A DNA stretch of 35,703 nucleotides from an uncultured Acidimicrobiales bacterium (GTDB lineage Bacteria > Actinomycetota > Acidimicrobiia > Acidimicrobiales > SZUA-35). This document shows positions 33,044 to 35,703 of the stretch, piece after piece. The notes under the pieces were generated by a model. It was not told the DNA's origin. It was given only the letters and a program-made list of their open reading frames with translations, and made no database searches. Both the position numbers and the translations under genes were made by a program. Location of the stretch: the NCBI GenBank assembly GCA_937922045.1, contig CAKZXA010000016.1:1-35703 (forward strand). The letters run 5' to 3'. Position 1 is the stretch's first letter; the number at the start of each line of letters is the position of its first letter.

Positions 33044-33658
33044 ATGAGCTTCTTTCCCGAGCTACCTGAGCCCGAACCTGACCTCGAGCCTGAGCCGTTC
33101 GAGGAGCCGGAAAGGCCTGAATGGTTCGGTCCCACTCCCGGCGCCTTCTTGCCCGGGATCTCGAGCGAACGTATAGTGCTCTTTCATACCAGCGAAGCAG
33201 TCATGGTGATCGATCGCTTCCAAGGCTACCCGAATGGTCTCATGTGTGAGATCTCCACATTCGTTCGCCGGCCGATGGGCCCTGGAGGAATGCCGCCGTG
33301 GGGGTTTGAGCATCGCGACCCCTGGGATTCGTTTGAGCCCAACAACGCTCTACGGCTCGGTGTGCTGTTCAGCGATGGCTCCAAATGGAACAACATTGAT
33401 CAGGCCGATGTTGGGCTCTCGATCGATGACGCTGAGCCGCCAGGGATCGTCTTCACGGCTCAGGGTGGGAGCAGCAATCCGACAGGATGGCAATTCGACT
33501 ACTGGCTATGGCCACTTCCGCCGCCCGGTCTACTGACCTTCGTTGTCGCCTGGCCAGTTCACGGCATCGACGAGACCATGGTTTCGATAGACACCGCACC
33601 CCTGCTACAAGCTGCATCTGAGGCAACGCCTCTCTGGCCTAAACGGCTAGACGGCTAA
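33044..33658 (+). CDS. Conserved actinobacterial protein of unknown function
   Basis: A 204-residue protein between the two repeats. It begins MSFFPELPEPEPDLEPEP, a Glu/Pro-rich leader, then PEWFGPTPGAFLPG, a beta-rich middle (LRLGVLFSDGSKWNN) and the ending FDYWLWPLPPPGLLTFVVAWPVHGIDET. Small actinobacterial proteins of unknown function with this WPLPPPG-LTF-WP pattern are familiar to me, but have no assigned role. The frame is open upstream to 32798, but the ATG at 33044 gives the usual N-terminus. It stops 7 nt before repeat copy 2, like a cassette gene. Confidence 0.7.
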   Translation: MSFFPELPEPEPDLEPEPFEEPERPEWFGPTPGAFLPGISSERIVLFHTSEAVMVIDRFQGYPNGLMCEISTFVRRPMGPGGMPPWGFEHRDPWDSFEPNNALRLGVLFSDGSKWNNIDQADVGLSIDDAEPPGIVFTAQGGSSNPTGWQFDYWLWPLPPPGLLTFVVAWPVHGIDETMVSIDTAPLLQAASEATPLWPKRLDG

Positions 33659-33665
33659 TCACGGA

Positions 33666-33747
33666 TGGAGCCCGAACCGAGAGTCGAACTCGGGACCTAC
33701 TCATTACGAATGCAGCCACAAAGGGCTAATGGTGTGTAGGACACCTG
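33666..33747 (-). repeat. tRNA-Thr(CGU)-tail repeat, copy 2
   Basis: Same unit as copy 1 with one A missing, 932 bp away and in the same orientation. The anticodon-loop region reads ATTCGTAATGAG, identical to a normal tRNA-Thr(CGU) tail, with a perfect T-arm and acceptor plus TCCA at 33666-33669. On the minus strand it is preceded by GCCCGTA (33754-33760), so acceptor-like pairing with CGGGC (5 bp) closes an approximately 95-nt unit. As in copy 1, no D-arm exists, so it is not a normal tRNA gene. Confidence 0.85.
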
Positions 33748-33771
33748 GTTACATACGGGCTGAAGGCGACC

Positions 33772-33800
33772 AGCGTACCAATCGGGTCTGTGTGATCCAA
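33772..33800 (-). promoter_or_regulatory. Possible promoter upstream of repeat copy 2
   Basis: On the minus strand TTGGAT (33800-33795) and TACGCT (33777-33772) are separated by 17 nt, and the -10-like box lies 11 nt before the GCCCGTA start of the tRNA-like unit. Copy 1 has TATCCT (32846-32841) at the same distance from its GCCCGTA, but no clear -35. The shared spacing suggests the units may be transcribed. Confidence 0.35.
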
Positions 33801-33894
33801 TGAGTTCCAATGTGTTTCCGGGGTCGATTCCGGGGTTTGCCTAGTTCAAGACGGAGCAAGGCTGTCGCTCAGCGAACATATCCGTCTGATTGCT

Positions 33895-34878
33895 ATGGTC
33901 CAGTTGGTGAGCCACCAGGACGCAGTTGAAAAGATTGAAGCGGCACGTTCTGATGGCGCCACGAGATTGGACCTGTCCGGCAATCAGTTGACGACGGTTC
34001 CCGCCGAACTCGCCCAACTCACAAACCTCACCAGGCTGGTCCTGTCCGGCAATCAGCTTCCGTGGCTGCCTCATGAGCTATCGGCGCTGGTCGAGCTTCG
34101 GCGAATCGCTAACTCGTTTGAGACGGCACAGGGCTATCTGCGTATCGACGGCAATCGATTTGACGATGGCCCCATGGAGGCCGCAAACCGTGGAATCGAC
34201 GAATTCTGGGATTACCTCAGGACCAACGATCCTCCCGAAACCGTTCCGCCACCGCCAACCGACTTAACAGTTCACGACCTGGTCCCAGATGGCCTTGAGT
34301 GGAACCCGAAACCTGACCCGGACACGATTCTCGAACTACGTCCGGTCCTAGAACAGCTGGTCGGCGTAACAACCCACATGATTGAAGACAGTCGTTTCGC
34401 CGATGACCCGATGAAAGAACTGCGAATCACGCGTGACCGCAACTACCTGCGAGACGAGCTATTCGAGAACCCTGATGTATTTGATGCATCGATGATCGCT
34501 CTGCTCGGTGGCCGGGTGCTAGCGACGGTTGTCCCAGAGCTACCTGATGGCCCTGACAAGGAATTACTGCTGGCGATTGCTGGGAATCCGCACCAAAGAC
34601 CGGAGTCGGCCGAAGCCGCTAGCGCCGTCCTTGACAAAGCACAAGAGATTGCGGACAGGATTACCCCTGACCACGAGAATCTCCCTCCGGACACCACGCC
34701 TTCTCAGGCAGTTACAAACTCGCTCGGCTGGAGTCAGCTCGAACGTGACGCCGTCGGCCTCGCAAGTGGCGTCGCTACCTTGGTCGGACTTGTGGCGACG
34801 GCGGGTTTGGCGGGTTCGGCTGCGGCCGTGCTAGGAGCTGCGATCGGCCTTCTCTTCCTGTATCGCAGAAAGAGCTGA
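33895..34878 (+). CDS. Leucine-rich-repeat protein with C-terminal membrane helix
   Basis: A 327-residue protein. Residues about 20-75 hold two to three leucine-rich repeats (RLDLSGNQLTTVPAEL, RLVLSGNQLPWLPHEL), and a third, weaker, LRIDGNRF follows. The middle (about 110-270) is acidic, with ILELRPVLEQL and several Asp/Glu/Pro stretches, without a recognised domain. The end (about 293-322) is a Gly/Ala-rich hydrophobic helix followed by RRKS, so the LRR is likely to face the cytosol with the protein tail-anchored. Accessory gene just beyond repeat copy 2; LRR modules near ROCO-type domains bind partners, but no GTPase is present here. Confidence 0.75.
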   Translation: MVQLVSHQDAVEKIEAARSDGATRLDLSGNQLTTVPAELAQLTNLTRLVLSGNQLPWLPHELSALVELRRIANSFETAQGYLRIDGNRFDDGPMEAANRGIDEFWDYLRTNDPPETVPPPPTDLTVHDLVPDGLEWNPKPDPDTILELRPVLEQLVGVTTHMIEDSRFADDPMKELRITRDRNYLRDELFENPDVFDASMIALLGGRVLATVVPELPDGPDKELLLAIAGNPHQRPESAEAASAVLDKAQEIADRITPDHENLPPDTTPSQAVTNSLGWSQLERDAVGLASGVATLVGLVATAGLAGSAAAVLGAAIGLLFLYRRKS

Positions 34879-34946
34879 TGGAATGCATCTGCTATGCGCC
34901 GCCGATGCTCGCACTCAAGGCGGGCGCTAGAGCCAGGCGGCCAGCT

Positions 34947-35513
34947 TCAGCCTTCACGGAGATTTCGGGGCAACTGGTTCTGCTGGTAGGTAGCTGCGAG
35001 CACTTCCTTCATCGCAGGTCCGGCGACGTATGGCTCGATGATCACGCCCGCTTCTCGAAGAACTTCGATTGCGGGGTCGCCAGCCGGGTGGCCTTTGTAT
35101 GCCCCATTCAAGGTGATCTGTGCCGTGACAGGAATGCCCCTACTCCAGGTGGCTTCAGTCAACATGGACAAGGCCAGATTGTCAGGATGCCCACTGGCCC
35201 ACTTCGTTAGCGTGTTCAAGGTCACCGGAGAAGCAAGACAGCGATTGGCCATGGCTTCTTTCTTCGAGTCCCATGGATTCCTGAACACCGATTCAGGAGC
35301 CGCCCCGGTCAACTCCTCGATCGTCGCCGATAGTCCGCCAGCTTCAAGCCATCGGCCAGCAAGCGGTGTCGCTACTACCTGAACTCGCCAACCCGATTCC
35401 AGCTCCGCTCGAACTCGATCGAGAGTGTCGACCAGGCCGATGCCTGCTGTCACGACGAGACATGTTGTGCCCGTCTCTCCGTTCTCAGCTCCTAGAGGTT
35501 CAAAGCTTGCCAT
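34947..35513 (-). CDS. Flavoprotein of the HFCD/phosphopantothenoylcysteine decarboxylase-like family
   Basis: A 188-residue protein of the small FMN-binding HFCD family. The N-terminal strand CLVVTAGIGLVDTL starts the flavodoxin-like fold; the region CLASPVTLNTLTKWASGHPDNLALSML (about 108-135) matches the family's A-P-x-T-x-NT-x2-K-x-A-x-G-x2-DNL signature. The ATG at 35513 (MASFEPLG) overlaps the end of the upstream gene by 14 nt, so the two are coupled. Relatives catalyse decarboxylation of aminovinyl-cysteine or phosphopantothenoylcysteine, but the substrate here is unknown. Confidence 0.78.
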   Translation of the reverse strand: MASFEPLGAENGETGTTCLVVTAGIGLVDTLDRVRAELESGWRVQVVATPLAGRWLEAGGLSATIEELTGAAPESVFRNPWDSKKEAMANRCLASPVTLNTLTKWASGHPDNLALSMLTEATWSRGIPVTAQITLNGAYKGHPAGDPAIEVLREAGVIIEPYVAGPAMKEVLAATYQQNQLPRNLREG

Positions 35514-35703
35514 GGTCGACCTCCACCCAGTACCTCGACCATTCGCCTGCCCGATGCACTCCCGACCCGTAAACCATCGGGGTTTCATCCTCTGCGACCC
35601 ATAGATGATCGACCACCTTGATAGGTGAGCCTTCGTCAACTCCAAAGAACTCGGCCTGTTCGATCGATGCTGAGTCAGCCTTGACCCATTCCTCCAGGCG
35701 AGC
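35500..35703 (-). CDS. C-terminal end of an unknown protein, cut by window edge
   Basis: The last 67 codons of an open frame running in from the right edge. It ends YWVEVDHGKL and contains EQAEFFGVDEGSPIKVV and MVYGSGVHRAGEWSRY. The stop (TGA, 35502-35500) lies inside the start of the flavoprotein gene, giving a 14-nt overlap that implies one operon. No domain can be named from the fragment. Confidence 0.65.
   Translation of the reverse strand, partial: ARLEEWVKADSASIEQAEFFGVDEGSPIKVVDHLWVAEDETPMVYGSGVHRAGEWSRYWVEVDHGKL

Noticed and set aside
32734-33747. Intact tRNA-Thr genes at the two repeats
   Set aside because: T-arm and acceptor are perfect, but there is no D-arm and the anticodon stem pairs at only two positions.

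Overview
The window comes from a high-GC actinobacterium; an acidimicrobial-type lineage is my guess and is not proven. The evidence is a run of housekeeping genes in an order familiar from Mycobacterium and relatives (rlmB-ispF-ispD, radA-disA, clpC, lysS, folK-folB-folP, tilS, a Zincin_2 metalloprotease), together with a SigH/RsrA-type sigma/anti-sigma pair and an LppM-type lipoprotein domain. Most genes lie on the minus strand, and several neighbours overlap by 4 nt.

Layout. Positions 1-650 hold the start of a lipoprotein gene (cut by the window edge) and a lone 3' half of a tRNA-Thr(UGU), which looks like an integration scar. Positions 838-3504 hold a nucleotidyltransferase-like gene and an Asp/Pro-repeat membrane protein. 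Positions 3593-5693 are rlmB-ispF-ispD. Positions 5887-9837 hold a CRP-family regulator, an alpha/beta hydrolase without its nucleophile, disA (c-di-AMP synthase) and radA. Positions 9868-12741 hold an MFS transporter and an unusual lipoprotein-TM-HAD fusion. clpC (12798-15347) is followed by a 480-nt non-coding stretch, a polyprenyl diphosphate synthase and a 1480-residue FHA/FtsK-SpoIIIE ATPase of the type VII secretion (EccC/EssC) kind.

Positions 21512-22489 appear to be one selenoprotein gene. An AhpD-like protein is interrupted by an in-frame TGA exactly at the second Cys of its CxxCxxxH motif, with a plausible bacterial SECIS hairpin just downstream. A degenerate GGDEF protein, lysS and nadC follow. 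Then come three small plus-strand genes (membrane protein, ACT-domain protein, Fe/2OG oxygenase), the folate genes with an embedded tyrosine-phosphatase-like protein lacking its Cys, tilS, a Zincin_2 protein, a 45-residue membrane protein, and the anti-sigma/sigma pair.

The right end (32734-35703) is accessory. Two nearly identical ~82-bp repeats, each ending in a perfect tRNA-Thr(CGU) 3' half but with a non-tRNA 5' part, flank a one-gene cassette. A leucine-rich-repeat membrane protein, a flavoprotein and a truncated gene follow. The housekeeping core is therefore bracketed by two tRNA-Thr-derived scars. The strongest leads are the CxxU selenoprotein and the tRNA-like repeat pair.
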